Origin: Oscillospiraceae bacterium
GTDB taxonomy: Bacteria > Bacillota > Clostridia > Oscillospirales > Oscillospiraceae
Length of the DNA: 64,000 nucleotides
Direction of reading: 5' to 3'
Assembly: GCA_024691985.1 (NCBI GenBank)
Contig: JAILNC010000100.1
Location: 1-64,000 of the forward strand
The position numbers were made by a program, and so were the translations under genes. The notes under the pieces are model-generated. The model did not search any database. It worked only from the letters and a program-made list of their open reading frames with translations, and had not been told where the DNA came from. Below, one piece after another: positions 1 through 7,814 of this stretch. Position 1 is the stretch's first letter, and the number at the start of each line of letters is the position of its first letter.

Positions 1-734
1 GGGTTGCCCTTGGGCACGATGCCGCCGGAGGTGACCAGCGCGATGGTGGCCTTCGACAGGTCCTTGACCGCGGGATTGGGGGGAACGCGGTCAAAGGAGG
101 GCATGGGATACTCGGTCACGAAGGGCTTGCCGTTCAGCTTCTTGAGCAGCATGTCCACGGCGCGCTTGGAGCCGCGCTCCTTCTCGAAGAAGTTGACGCG
201 CACGCCGCGGGGGATATAGTTGTCCTCGCAGGAGGCGCCGATCTTCTCGCCGCGGGCCAGCTTGAGCGCCAGCGGGGCGAGCTTGCTCACGGCGTCGCGC
301 ATGCCGGCTGCGCTGTTCTTGGTGGGGACGATGTAGGTCTTGTCCTTGTACAGGTCCACACCGGGGTTCTCAACGTACATGCCGGTGACGGTGGGCAGAC
401 CGAGCTGCTCGCCGACGGCGGCGCAGACAGCGCCGCAGGCCACGCCGTAGCGGCCGGCGTTGAAGGCGGGACCGGCTACCAGGATGTCTGCGCCCTGCTC
501 CTTGACCCAGGCGAGGATCTGCGCGGTGGTCGCGTCGATGTTCTCGTTGAAGTAGGAGTCGCCGCAGACGATGGTGGCGACGATCTCGGCCGCATCGCCG
601 AACTGCGCCATCAGGGCCTGACCGGGGCCGATGACCTCGCCGACGCGGAGCTCGGCCGGGGTGTCGGCCTTTTCCTCGCCGCCGATGCCTGCGAAGAACT
701 GGTTGATATAGTGTACAACTTTGATCTTAGCCAT
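1..734 (-). CDS. grdB: Glycine/sarcosine reductase component B selenoprotein subunit (GrdB/GrdF type), 5' part only
   Basis: This is the substrate-specific B component of a Stickland reductase, which binds an N-substituted glycine and transfers the carboxymethyl group to the selenol of GrdA. The visible 244 residues begin MAKIKVVHYINQFFAGIGGE and carry the family landmarks VAGPAFNAGRYGVACG and ATIALVTSGGIVP. The gene runs off the left edge, so the region expected to hold the Sec codon (around residue 350) is not visible. The ATG at 732-734 sits behind TAAGGAGGG. It follows grdE by 13 bases and grdX further upstream, in one operon under a glycine riboswitch. The riboswitch argues for glycine or a glycine-yielding substrate such as sarcosine. 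Glycine (GrdB) and sarcosine (GrdF) forms cannot be told apart here. Confidence 0.88.
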   Translation of the reverse strand, partial: MAKIKVVHYINQFFAGIGGEEKADTPAELRVGEVIGPGQALMAQFGDAAEIVATIVCGDSYFNENIDATTAQILAWVKEQGADILVAGPAFNAGRYGVACGAVCAAVGEQLGLPTVTGMYVENPGVDLYKDKTYIVPTKNSAAGMRDAVSKLAPLALKLARGEKIGASCEDNYIPRGVRVNFFEKERGSKRAVDMLLKKLNGKPFVTEYPMPSFDRVPPNPAVKDLSKATIALVTSGGIVPKGN

Positions 735-747
735 CTGTCTTCCCTCC

Positions 748-2028
748 TTATCTGGCGCTGAGGCAGCCGAAGCCGACCTCGTTGGTCGCGCCCGTGATGA
801 CCTGGAGCTCTGCCACGATGGACCCGTCGGGCTGGAGGCTGTTCTCGTTGCCGCCGGCGATCCTCGTCACGTAATCGAGCGTGCCGATGACCTTGTCCAT
901 GGGAGGCAGGGTGATGACCTCGTTGGCGTTGCCGCCGGTGACGCAGGCGTCCGCGGCGGGATCGGAGTCGGCCAGGGACTGGGACTTGCCGTCCTGTCCG
1001 GCGTACTCGTCGGTGATGATGACGGTTTTAACGCCCTTGCCCTCGATCTTCTTGCAGTTCATGATCAGGTCGGTGTCGGGATTGCCGAAGCCCTCCTGCG
1101 AGATGACCGCGCCGTCGAGCCCGAAGAACTCGCACATCTTGGCAGACCAGTCGGAGGAGCGCTGCTTGTCGGCCAGGTACACATTCTCGTTGGTGATGAT
1201 GACGCCGACGAAGTTAAGGGTCTTGCCGTGCTGGGCGAAGAGGTCCTCCACGACCGGGTTGTTGAGATGGTGGTAGGTGGTGTTCTTGTCGCAGGCAGAC
1301 ACGCAGTTGCCCGAGATGATCGCACCGTCCATCAGCTCGGTGGGATAGATGAAGGTCGAGAGGGTCTTCTTGGCGTCCACGCCGTAGACGTAGGTGTCAT
1401 GCAGCAGGCCCTGGCTCTGGAGCATCATGACGTAGCCGACGCGCGGCAGGTCGGGATAGAGCTTGATGCCCTCCGTGATGCTCGGCGTCTCATAGACAAC
1501 GGAGCGGTAGGGGACTGCATTGCGGGCGAGTTCGCCGATGTAGGTCGCGGTCTTCAGACCGGCCATGCGGACAGCCTGCTCATACTCGTGCTGGGCAAGC
1601 CCCTCGATGGGGGTGATGACCAGCACCAGATTGATCAGCCGGGAGAAGGGGGTGTAGTCCGCTCCCGGTCCGCTCATGTCGATGATGCCCTCCTGGAAGC
1701 CGACGATCTTGCCTGCGGTGACAACGCCCATGCCCTCCAGGGCATAGGTCTTGCCGGAGCCGACCGTGTCCACCTTGCTGATGACGCCGGGGAATACGCC
1801 GCCGGGGCCCTCAACCTTGACACGGGGCTGGATCACATCTTTTACGGGCGTGATCCTTGTGCTTTCACCGGGCTTGGCAACGTCGAGCTGAACGTCGGCG
1901 ATCTTCTCGTTTTCGAGGATCATCTTGCGGACGGCCTCCACATCAACCGTGACGACGCCGTCTTCAAATTTCGACTCCGTTCCCAGACGCACATCGGTTA
2001 CTTTCACATACCCGAGTTCGAGTTTCAA
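748..2028 (-). CDS. grdE: Glycine reductase component B proprotein (alpha/beta subunits), pyruvoyl type
   Basis: This 426-residue proprotein matches the usual GrdE length. In characterised GrdE the chain splits before a cysteine, which becomes an N-terminal pyruvoyl group that binds the substrate amine as a Schiff base. The processing motif ISGNCVSACDKN is intact here, with Asn241-Cys242, the position described for GrdE. Start ATG at 2026-2028. It lies between grdX (22 bases upstream) and the grdB-type gene. The second GrdE family member in this window (13143-14471) lacks the cysteine, so this copy is the one expected to be conventionally processed. GrdG (sarcosine) is an alternative name, since specificity is not readable from sequence. 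Confidence 0.9.
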   Translation of the reverse strand: MKLELGYVKVTDVRLGTESKFEDGVVTVDVEAVRKMILENEKIADVQLDVAKPGESTRITPVKDVIQPRVKVEGPGGVFPGVISKVDTVGSGKTYALEGMGVVTAGKIVGFQEGIIDMSGPGADYTPFSRLINLVLVITPIEGLAQHEYEQAVRMAGLKTATYIGELARNAVPYRSVVYETPSITEGIKLYPDLPRVGYVMMLQSQGLLHDTYVYGVDAKKTLSTFIYPTELMDGAIISGNCVSACDKNTTYHHLNNPVVEDLFAQHGKTLNFVGVIITNENVYLADKQRSSDWSAKMCEFFGLDGAVISQEGFGNPDTDLIMNCKKIEGKGVKTVIITDEYAGQDGKSQSLADSDPAADACVTGGNANEVITLPPMDKVIGTLDYVTRIAGGNENSLQPDGSIVAELQVITGATNEVGFGCLSAR

Positions 2029-2049
2029 AACGTCTTCTCTCCTTTCTTT

Positions 2050-2439
2050 TCAGAAGTATCCAAGATCGTTCTCTGCCGATTCGACCGCGCTGTCGATGAG
2101 GGTCAGATCCACGAGCTGGAAGTCCTTCCGTTCCCGTTCCTGCCAGTTGCGGCGCACGGGACCGAATTTGTCCGCTGTGAATATGGCCTTCTCCATCAGC
2201 TCGACCGATTCCCGATCGGCGCGGGCCGCTTCTTTAGAAATCATGATGGATTTATAAAGCGTCTCATTGGGCTTGACACTTCCGGACAGGGGGTGGGACA
2301 AAAGCCGATGGCCCTGATGGCATGCGTCCCGGGTCCTGATCAGTACGTCACGGTAGGAGCCGTCCACAAAGCACACGTCTATCCTGCCCCGATAGGATTC
2401 GCGTACCATGGGATTGTTGCTGATGATGACGACCTTCAT
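2050..2439 (-). CDS. grdX: GrdX family protein
   Basis: Small protein of 129 residues starting MKVVIISNNPMV, typical of GrdX, which is commonly the first gene of glycine reductase operons; its biochemical role is unknown. It is soluble, with no signal peptide and a charged C-terminal half. It is the first gene downstream of the glycine riboswitch and its terminator, and leads directly into grdE and grdB. Start ATG at 2437-2439 with AAAGGATGG upstream. Its placement suggests it is made only when the riboswitch permits read-through. Family assignment rests on the N-terminal motif, size and synteny. Confidence 0.85.
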   Translation of the reverse strand: MKVVIISNNPMVRESYRGRIDVCFVDGSYRDVLIRTRDACHQGHRLLSHPLSGSVKPNETLYKSIMISKEAARADRESVELMEKAIFTADKFGPVRRNWQERERKDFQLVDLTLIDSAVESAENDLGYF

Positions 2440-2481
2440 GGGACCATCCTTTCATGCAGACCATGAAACGTAAAGCGCTCG

Positions 2482-2534
2482 AAAAAAATGACAGGGAAAC
2501 GTCCGGAGCCTGCGCCCCTCGCGTCTCCCTGTCA
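2482..2534 (-). terminator. Intrinsic terminator (riboswitch expression platform) before grdX
   Basis: On the minus strand a 13-base arm reading TGACAGGGAGACG pairs with CGTTTCCCTGTCA across a GC-rich loop and is followed by seven T residues (2482-2488). It lies directly after the glycine aptamer and about 45 bases before the grdX start, so it is the obvious on/off platform of the riboswitch. Confidence 0.85.
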
Positions 2535-2539
2535 GCCTT

Positions 2540-2645
2540 GGCCTCCAGAGCCCGGTACTGTCTGCCTTCCTTTTGCCTGAAAGTTTCGAGGCGATGCCTC
2601 TTGCCTCTTCGGCGGCCCCCGCGGGGGCTCTCTCGGGCAGACGAT
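2540..2645 (-). ncRNA. Glycine riboswitch aptamer
   Basis: The minus-strand sequence carries the conserved glycine aptamer core in order: GCCGCCGAAGAGGCAA, a short variable hairpin, TTTCAGGCAAAAGG, then CGGGCTCTGGAG. Only one complete aptamer is evident, and it is followed at once by a terminator hairpin. Glycine riboswitches are established upstream of glycine cleavage and glycine reductase genes and usually switch expression on. Here the target is grdX-grdE-grdB, so substrate availability probably induces the reductase. Confidence 0.88.
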
Positions 2646-2667
2646 CAACCCGACTGTGTGGAATTGT

Positions 2668-2703
2668 GGTCGTGATGCGTCTTTTTTATACGCAGCCGCG
2701 ACC
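2668..2703 (-). other. Two-part hairpin between yajC and the riboswitch
   Basis: On the minus strand GGTCG pairs with CGACC outside an inner stem TGCGT/ACGCA that closes an A-rich loop. It fills most of the 75 bases between the yajC stop and the aptamer. It could end the yajC transcript or be a remnant accessory structure of the riboswitch. No convincing separate promoter for grdX is visible in this gap, so read-through from yajC is likely. Confidence 0.4.
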
Positions 2704-2720
2704 GGGAAATGTTTTGCGCC

Positions 2721-3023
2721 TTACGGCTGGAAAGCCTGTTCCTCCGTCGCGCCGGCAGGCTTGACGATCTGCTTGACGGCATAGACGACGAAGGTGGCGC
2801 AGGAACCGGTGGATTCGTCCAGAAGCAGCTTCACGGTGTCGCCGTCGCGCTCGAGCACGATCCCGATGATGCCGCCGATGGTGGCGACCTTGTCGCCGAC
2901 CTTGACGGCGTCATGCATGGCCCGGGTCTGCTTGTTCTTCTTCTGACCGGGCACGATGACAAAGAAATACAGTACGGCGAACAGCGCCAGCGCGTAGGCC
3001 AGGACAACGAGAAGCGGTCTCAT
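2721..3023 (-). CDS. yajC: Preprotein translocase accessory subunit YajC
   Basis: A 100-residue protein with one N-terminal membrane segment (about residues 3-23, rich in A, L and V), followed by PGQKKNKQ and the cytoplasmic motif VGDKVATIGGIIGIV, the classical YajC pattern. In bacteria YajC associates with SecDF and the Sec holotranslocon. ATG at 3021-3023 was preferred over an in-frame TTG two codons earlier because GAGGTG lies eight bases upstream of the ATG. The location is unusual: secD/secF or tgt are the usual neighbours, but here it sits between an M20 amidohydrolase and the glycine-reductase riboswitch. Confidence 0.88.
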   Translation of the reverse strand: MRPLLVVLAYALALFAVLYFFVIVPGQKKNKQTRAMHDAVKVGDKVATIGGIIGIVLERDGDTVKLLLDESTGSCATFVVYAVKQIVKPAGATEEQAFQP

Positions 3024-3048
3024 AAACAAATCACCTCAGAATCAGAAA

Positions 3049-4230
3049 TCAGCCGTTCAGGAACTTCTCCGCGATGTTGACAAAGGCGGCCGAGCCCTTC
3101 CAGAACACATCCTCGTCCACGTTGAACTTCGGATTGTGGTGGGCGACGTCGGTGCCCTTGGCGTGGTTGGCGGAACTGAGGAACATGAACGCGCCCGGGA
3201 CCTCGGCCAGGTAGTAGGCAAAGTCCTCGCCGCCCATGTTGGGATTCTCCACATGGGTAATGACGAAGTCCTCGCCCAGGATCTCCTTGGCGCAGTCGCC
3301 GGCGAAGGCGGCCATGGCGGGATCGTTGACGACCGGGGGAGCGCCCCAGTCCATCTCATAGTCGACCGTCGCGCCGTAGGCCTCGGCCGTGCACTTGGCG
3401 ATCTCGCCGATGCGCTTGGCCAGCTTCTGACGGACAGCCTCGTCCAGCGCGCGGGTCGTGCCCTCGATCAGCACCTCGCTCGGGATGGCGTTGTAAGCCG
3501 CACCGCCGCGGATGATGCCGATGGTGATGACCACGGGGACGCAGGCGTTGAACTCACGGGCGTTGATGGCCTCGAGTCCGATGACGATGTGCGCCGCGAC
3601 GTTGACCGGGTCGATGCCCTTCTCCGGGGTGGAGCCGTGGCAGCCGACGCCCTTGACCTTGATGACGAAGCGGTCGAAGGAGGCCATGACGGGACCCGGG
3701 CAGACGATGATGGTGCCGGAGGGGATGTCCTTCGAGAGGATAGTGCCGATGTGCGTGCCGAACACCGCGTCGGCGCCCTTGACGCCGCCGTTGGCGACCA
3801 CGATCTGCGCGCCCTTGGACTGCTCCTCGGCGGTCTGGAAGAGGAGACGGATCTCGCCGTTGAGCTCATCCTTGTGGGCGTTGAGGATCTTCGCCGCGCC
3901 CAGCAGCATGGTGGTATGGGTGTCGTGTCCGCAGGCATGCATGCAGCCCTCGTGCTTCGAGGCGTAATCTACGCCGGTGGCCTCGAGGATGGGGAGCGCG
4001 TCCATGTCCGCGCGCAGGGCCACGACCTTGCCTTTTTTGCCCTTATTGATGTACGCGATGATGCTGGAGTCGACGTCGCTCAACTCGTAGGGGATGCCGA
4101 GCGCGTCCAGCTTCGCCAGCACGTAGGCGCGGGTCTCGGGCAGGTCCTTGCCCAGTTCCGGGATCTGGTGGAGCTCACGCCGCATGGCGACAAGCTCGTC
4201 CTGCAGGGCTTCACATTCTTTCCAAAACAT
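3049..4230 (-). CDS. M20 family metallo-amidohydrolase (N-acyl-amino-acid/hippurate hydrolase type)
   Basis: Of 393 residues, the usual length for the M20D amidohydrolase family, which removes acyl groups from N-acyl amino acids, hippurate or related conjugates using two metal ions. Metal and catalytic motifs are visible: ALRADMDALP, ACGHDTHTTMLLGAA, QTAEEQSKGA and the C-terminal MGGEDFAYYL. A dimerisation-domain stretch (VKGVGCHGSTPEKGIDP) lies in the middle. No signal peptide, so it acts in the cytosol. Start ATG at 4228-4230 behind GAGAGGG. It follows two small membrane proteins in one operon and precedes glycine reductase genes. This suggests import and hydrolysis of an acylated substrate that feeds amino-acid fermentation; the substrate itself is not readable. 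Confidence 0.87.
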   Translation of the reverse strand: MFWKECEALQDELVAMRRELHQIPELGKDLPETRAYVLAKLDALGIPYELSDVDSSIIAYINKGKKGKVVALRADMDALPILEATGVDYASKHEGCMHACGHDTHTTMLLGAAKILNAHKDELNGEIRLLFQTAEEQSKGAQIVVANGGVKGADAVFGTHIGTILSKDIPSGTIIVCPGPVMASFDRFVIKVKGVGCHGSTPEKGIDPVNVAAHIVIGLEAINAREFNACVPVVITIGIIRGGAAYNAIPSEVLIEGTTRALDEAVRQKLAKRIGEIAKCTAEAYGATVDYEMDWGAPPVVNDPAMAAFAGDCAKEILGEDFVITHVENPNMGGEDFAYYLAEVPGAFMFLSSANHAKGTDVAHHNPKFNVDEDVFWKGSAAFVNIAEKFLNG

Positions 4231-4252
4231 GATGCAACCCTCTCTTCCGCGA

Positions 4253-4924
4253 TCAGGCCTTTTTCTTCTGCTCGGCGTTGAACATCAGGCGGGCGATGAG
4301 CACCGTGCCGAAAACGGAGAGCACGATGGTGAGCCAGGCGGGAAGCGTGCCGATGAGCTTGCAGACGATCGGGATCAGTGCGCCGAAGACGGCGATCTTG
4401 GGCTTCTTGAGCGCATAGTTGCCGAAGGTGGCGCCGAAGATGGCGGCGGAGGCGTAGAGCTTCAGGCCGTCGTTGATCGCCTGGGGCAGGATCGCCACGA
4501 TGGCGGTGCCGACAAAGGCCGCGGCTGTGGTCGCGATCAGGTTCGTGATGATGGAGCCGCAGATGGCCATGGTGGAGACGACCTCGGCCTGGATGGTGCC
4601 GGGCTCGCTCTCCGTGACGTCCAGCGCGAGCGACGCGCAGGGCATGCGCATGTTGCCGATGTTGCCGGACAGGAAGCTCAGGTAGGTGCCGGCCATGCCG
4701 AGGGAGGCATAGTAGGCGATAGGCTCGACGATGTAGAAGGCGCCGAAGGCGATGGCCGTCAGGGCCCAGGCGCTGAGGATCAGACTCGTCTCGGGCCAGC
4801 AGTCAAACTTGTTGCAGAGATAGAGGACGGGGATAAAAGCGGTAAACGCAGCGAGAATGTTGGTGGGGGAGCCGATGCGGATACAGCTTTTCTTCCAGGT
4901 CGACATGTAGTTGTTGTTTTCCAT
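4253..4924 (-). CDS. Small polytopic membrane protein, partner of the DUF5058 protein
   Basis: A 223-residue protein with about six hydrophobic segments (first near residues 22-36, last near 190-212) and a lysine-rich C-terminal tail. I do not recognise a characterised family. It has glycine- and alanine-rich helices and a conserved-looking loop, SGNIGNMRMPCASLALDVTE. Its ATG at 4922-4924 has AAAGGAGG upstream, and it lies 20 bases after the DUF5058 gene and 22 bases before the M20 gene. The arrangement of two small membrane proteins plus a cytosolic hydrolase looks like a two-subunit importer with its processing enzyme. That role is inference from gene order only. Confidence 0.75.
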   Translation of the reverse strand: MENNNYMSTWKKSCIRIGSPTNILAAFTAFIPVLYLCNKFDCWPETSLILSAWALTAIAFGAFYIVEPIAYYASLGMAGTYLSFLSGNIGNMRMPCASLALDVTESEPGTIQAEVVSTMAICGSIITNLIATTAAAFVGTAIVAILPQAINDGLKLYASAAIFGATFGNYALKKPKIAVFGALIPIVCKLIGTLPAWLTIVLSVFGTVLIARLMFNAEQKKKA

Positions 4925-4944
4925 TGCAAATCCTCCTTTCCGGA

Positions 4945-5670
4945 TCAGGCCAGGATCAGGGCGCAGGCGATGCCGAAGAGCATCGCGATGCCCAGCGAAT
5001 ACTCAGCCAGCTTCGGATGCTTGGGCACCACCCATCTGCCGAGAGCCATCATGCACAGAGCACCGGAGACGACCGCCACCAGATTCCCCATATTAATGAC
5101 GGGACCGCCGTTGAGGAAGCCCTTGGAGATGATGGAGTTGACGTTCAGGTAGCCGAAGACGCCGATGGAGCAGGCGGCGGACATGACGCCGAGCCAGTGG
5201 GTGTCGCCGCCGGAGAGCTTGTCGCGCAGCTTCTCGAGGCTGGGCGTGGCGACGCCGGTGAGCAGCAGCCAGCCCGCGCCGTTGAGCGCCATGGCGAACC
5301 ACGAGACCGCCATGATCTGCAGCGTGTAGCCCTCGCCGCCGAGGGTGACGCCCGCGGCGGTGGCGCCGTTGGTGGCAGCGGCGAGCTCCGTCGGAGCAGC
5401 GCCGATGATCGAAAGACGCAGCCAGGACATCGGGCCGCCGATGGCGGACATCAGACCCACCATGACGATGAACACGCCGAGGGCGGGGCCGATGGCCGTC
5501 ACGAGACCGACGCGGAAGGCCTTCTTGGGGATCTCGGGGTCGATCTGACATTCCTTGGTCGCCTTGTTGGCCGCACGGATGAACAGCACCGCCTGCAGGG
5601 CGGCGATGATGACCGTGAAGCTGCAGAGGAACCAAATGATCGGGAGATTAGAAATTTGCAAGTAGTCCAT
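4945..5670 (-). CDS. DUF5058 family membrane protein
   Basis: Of 241 residues, with about seven hydrophobic segments, starting MDYLQISNLPIIWFLCS. The N-terminal pattern and the segments after it resemble the DUF5058 family, polytopic proteins of unknown function often found beside M20 peptidases. The start was placed at ATG 5668-5670, behind AAGGAGATC; an extension further upstream would run through low-quality, non-hydrophobic sequence. It is the first gene of the operon, about 220 bases after a strong promoter. With the adjacent 223-residue protein it may form a transporter, but no transport motif is recognisable. Confidence 0.72.
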   Translation of the reverse strand: MDYLQISNLPIIWFLCSFTVIIAALQAVLFIRAANKATKECQIDPEIPKKAFRVGLVTAIGPALGVFIVMVGLMSAIGGPMSWLRLSIIGAAPTELAAATNGATAAGVTLGGEGYTLQIMAVSWFAMALNGAGWLLLTGVATPSLEKLRDKLSGGDTHWLGVMSAACSIGVFGYLNVNSIISKGFLNGGPVINMGNLVAVVSGALCMMALGRWVVPKHPKLAEYSLGIAMLFGIACALILA

Positions 5671-5922
5671 AAAGGTTGATCTCCTTTCGAGTTTTCTTGG
5701 ACGCCCGCCGACGCCGTACGGCCCTCGACCCCCTGCCGAAGACCATGCAGTCCGGAGAACGCCCTGCATCGGGGCTATTGCACGAAAAAAAGGGGGACGC
5801 GAAAAATGGGGAAATTGATATCATTTTGTTGGTCGGCCTCCTGGGCAGGAGGAGGGTCGGCTAATAAAACAATCAATCATCCCCGGCAGAGATATCATAA
5901 CATTTTGTTCACATCTAAGCAA
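5671..5922 (-). promoter_or_regulatory. Promoter and long leader of the DUF5058-M20 operon
   Basis: On the minus strand TTGCTT (5917-5922) and TATGAT (5894-5899) are separated by exactly 17 bases. Transcription from here leaves an untranslated leader of about 215 bases before the ATG at 5670. The leader contains a CCTCCTG/CAGGAGG hairpin near 5836-5855 but matches no riboswitch class I can recognise. No gene is visible in 5671-6006. Confidence 0.6.
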
Positions 5923-6006
5923 GGACAAATGACAGTATCTTGACGCACGCGAAATAAAATCGTCTGTTTTTACAAATACCATTCAAAAATTTTAGTTAAA
6001 TGGACG

Positions 6007-6053
6007 AAAGCGCGAAGGCGGAAAACCGGGGGGCTTTCCGCCTTCGCGCTTTG
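6007..6053 (-). terminator. Strong hairpin, terminator of the 6.1-7.7 kb minus operon
   Basis: An almost perfect inverted repeat with AAAGCGCGAAGGCGGAAA at one side and its complement at the other, loop about nine bases. It lies just after the stop of the 96-residue gene and has T residues at its minus-strand end. It can work in both directions. Confidence 0.75.
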
Positions 6054-6068
6054 CCGCCGGACGGCAGA

Positions 6069-6359
6069 TCAGCTGAGCGTGACCTTCTCCGCCCGCTCCG
6101 GACGAAACTCGTCCGCCATGTCGTAGATGTTGAAGTGGGTGAAGTCGCGCAGTGTCCGCCCTTTGAGCTCATAGGTGCGGATGAACTTGCTGCCCTGCAG
6201 ATGGGACCAGTGCTCCGTGTCCCAGGTGAGGTAGCCGTCGGCGTCGGTGACGGGCGAGGCCAGGACAAAATCCACCTGGCGGCCGTCCTTCATCAGCGCG
6301 ATCAGAGCGTCCCGATCCGCCTCCAGCTCGTTTTTCCGAACGGTATCATAGACTTTCAT
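6069..6359 (-). CDS. Hypothetical protein, 96 residues
   Basis: Begins MKVYDTVRKNELEADRDALI and contains VDFVLASPVTDADGYLTWDTEHW. It is soluble, acidic and without signal peptide. The ATG at 6357-6359 has AAAGGAGC upstream at good spacing, and the gene lies 26 bases after a DUF3841-like gene, so it is very probably translated. I do not recognise the family. It is the last gene of the minus-strand set that starts at 7707 and is closed by the hairpin at 6007-6053. Confidence 0.65.
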   Translation of the reverse strand: MKVYDTVRKNELEADRDALIALMKDGRQVDFVLASPVTDADGYLTWDTEHWSHLQGSKFIRTYELKGRTLRDFTHFNIYDMADEFRPERAEKVTLS

Positions 6360-6385
6360 GCGTTGTGCTCCTTTCTTCTCCTTTG

Positions 6386-6973
6386 TTAATAGACGTCCTC
6401 GCCGGGGCGGACGATGCGGACGATCCACTCTTTGCGGATCTCCCAGATGTTGCCGCACACGTTGAAGACGGTCCAGTTGTCGATGGTGAATACGCGCTTC
6501 CAGCTCTCGCGGATGCGCTCGTCCTCGCCGGGGAACATGCCGCCGTAACGGCCCCGGTAGAGGTCATAGCTGCTGGTGACGCCCAGCTCCTTCAAATGCG
6601 CGGCATAGCGCGCCGCGTCTTCGGCGTCGGCGGGCAGGTACATGCGGTTGAGAACGTAGTCCCATTTGGCCTCGTCAAAGAAGACGATCTGCTCCTTCGG
6701 CACGTCCAGCACATAGACGACCGTGCCCTCGATTGGGCGCAGGCAGTTTTCCGCGCTGATGGAGCACCAGATGGAGGCCTCGGCATACGGCGGGCGGGGG
6801 ACGCGCTTCTCCGCCTGCCGGGTGAACCAGGAGTAGCTCTGCAGATAGTGCTCCGCCATATCCCCGAAGTACTGCCGCACATATTCGCTGCGGCTGAGGA
6901 TGCGTCCGGTGCGCTCCAGCTCCAAGAGGGTCTTGTCATTCTGCCGGGTATAGAGGCGGAAGAGTTCTCCCAT
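6386..6973 (-). CDS. DUF3841-like protein (paralogue 1 of 3)
   Basis: A 195-residue soluble protein. It shares with the genes at 9655 and 10205 an N-terminal pattern of the form LYTRQ...LLELERTG, a middle YLQSYSWFTRQ segment, the strand-turn pattern VVYVLDVPKEQIVFFDEAKW followed by YVLNRMYLP, and a C-terminal SWKRVF...NIWEIRKEWI. This layout resembles DUF3841 proteins, whose function is unknown. The start at ATG 6971-6973 has GGAAAGGAG upstream. It follows the DUF5714-like gene by 32 bases. Compared with the other two copies it is clearly diverged, so the family expanded long ago or arrived as a set. Confidence 0.65.
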   Translation of the reverse strand: MGELFRLYTRQNDKTLLELERTGRILSRSEYVRQYFGDMAEHYLQSYSWFTRQAEKRVPRPPYAEASIWCSISAENCLRPIEGTVVYVLDVPKEQIVFFDEAKWDYVLNRMYLPADAEDAARYAAHLKELGVTSSYDLYRGRYGGMFPGEDERIRESWKRVFTIDNWTVFNVCGNIWEIRKEWIVRIVRPGEDVY

Positions 6974-7005
6974 GGGCGGCTCCTTTCCAGATGATCCGGC
7001 TGCCT

Positions 7006-7707
7006 TCACGCCCGGTTCGCCGGGGAGAAGGGGCAGCGTCTGCCGATGCACTGATTGTTCTGCGCCGAGTGTGTGCAGACGACCGTCGGCTTCTCCATCT
7101 CCACGCCGAGATGCTCTTTTGCGAAGTCGACCGCATGGAGGATGGCGAGATAGGAATCCCGCTTGCAGCAGCGCGGGCCGTCGATCTCCGAGATGGCCGT
7201 GAGCGCACGGGCCGTCATCTTCTGCGCCAGCGCCCATGGCGCCCCGGACAGGGGAGAGGCATAGGTGAGGATGGACACGAACATCCCGGAGCTTATCGCC
7301 GCGCCGCAGGCGCCCCAGTAGCCGCAGGTCCCGCCGGGTACGCCCTTGCCCCGGTTGAGCATCTCGGTGACGGCGCGCTTGAGATCGACGTCCCCGCCCG
7401 CGTTTTTATACGCGGTCAGCAGCGCCGCGCCGACCATGACGTGGTGCTCCGGCCCGTGCATATGGCAGAAGGGGAGGGACATCATCTTTTCCAGGATCGC
7501 GATGGGGTCCTTCGAGTCCTCTGTCATACACAGCGAGAGGATCGTGTCCATGCCCCTTGTGTGGCACTCGTTGCAGACGTAGTGGCCGTTGACGCAGCGG
7601 GTCTTGCTGTTCTCCCGCTTGTGGCAGATCTCGCAGCGCATCGGCTCGTCCTCCTGCAGGTAGACCAGCGGGGCCTTGCAGATCAGGCATTCCTCGTTCA
7701 TTTGCAT
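7006..7707 (-). CDS. DUF5714-like cysteine-rich protein
   Basis: A 233-residue protein with an N-terminal zinc-ribbon-like section: CLIC, then CEIC, then CVNGHYVCNECH, all within the first 50 residues. After this come a conserved helical part with FCHMHGPEHHVMVGAALL and a C-terminal cysteine cluster (GPRCCKRDS and IGRRCPF). This combination resembles DUF5714 proteins, which are uncharacterised and have been noted beside metal or radical enzymes in anaerobes. The many cysteines suggest Zn or Fe-S binding. ATG at 7705-7707 is adopted; a second ATG two codons later has a more usual 10-base spacing from AAGGAG. First gene of its minus-strand operon. Confidence 0.65.
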   Translation of the reverse strand: MQMNEECLICKAPLVYLQEDEPMRCEICHKRENSKTRCVNGHYVCNECHTRGMDTILSLCMTEDSKDPIAILEKMMSLPFCHMHGPEHHVMVGAALLTAYKNAGGDVDLKRAVTEMLNRGKGVPGGTCGYWGACGAAISSGMFVSILTYASPLSGAPWALAQKMTARALTAISEIDGPRCCKRDSYLAILHAVDFAKEHLGVEMEKPTVVCTHSAQNNQCIGRRCPFSPANRA

Positions 7708-7740
7708 GTCTCTCCTTTCCTTTTCTGCGGCGCCGCGTCA

Positions 7741-7770
7741 TTGACAGAAACGGGGACGCGGCCGTATAAT
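7741..7770 (+). promoter_or_regulatory. Promoter of the MBL-fold hydrolase gene
   Basis: TTGACA at 7741-7746 and TATAAT at 7765-7770 with an 18-base spacer, 45 bases before the start codon. Both hexamers match consensus exactly. Confidence 0.75.
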
Positions 7771-7814
7771 ACAGCTAACACATCCATAAAAATCATCGCG
7801 ATGGGAGTTTGACC

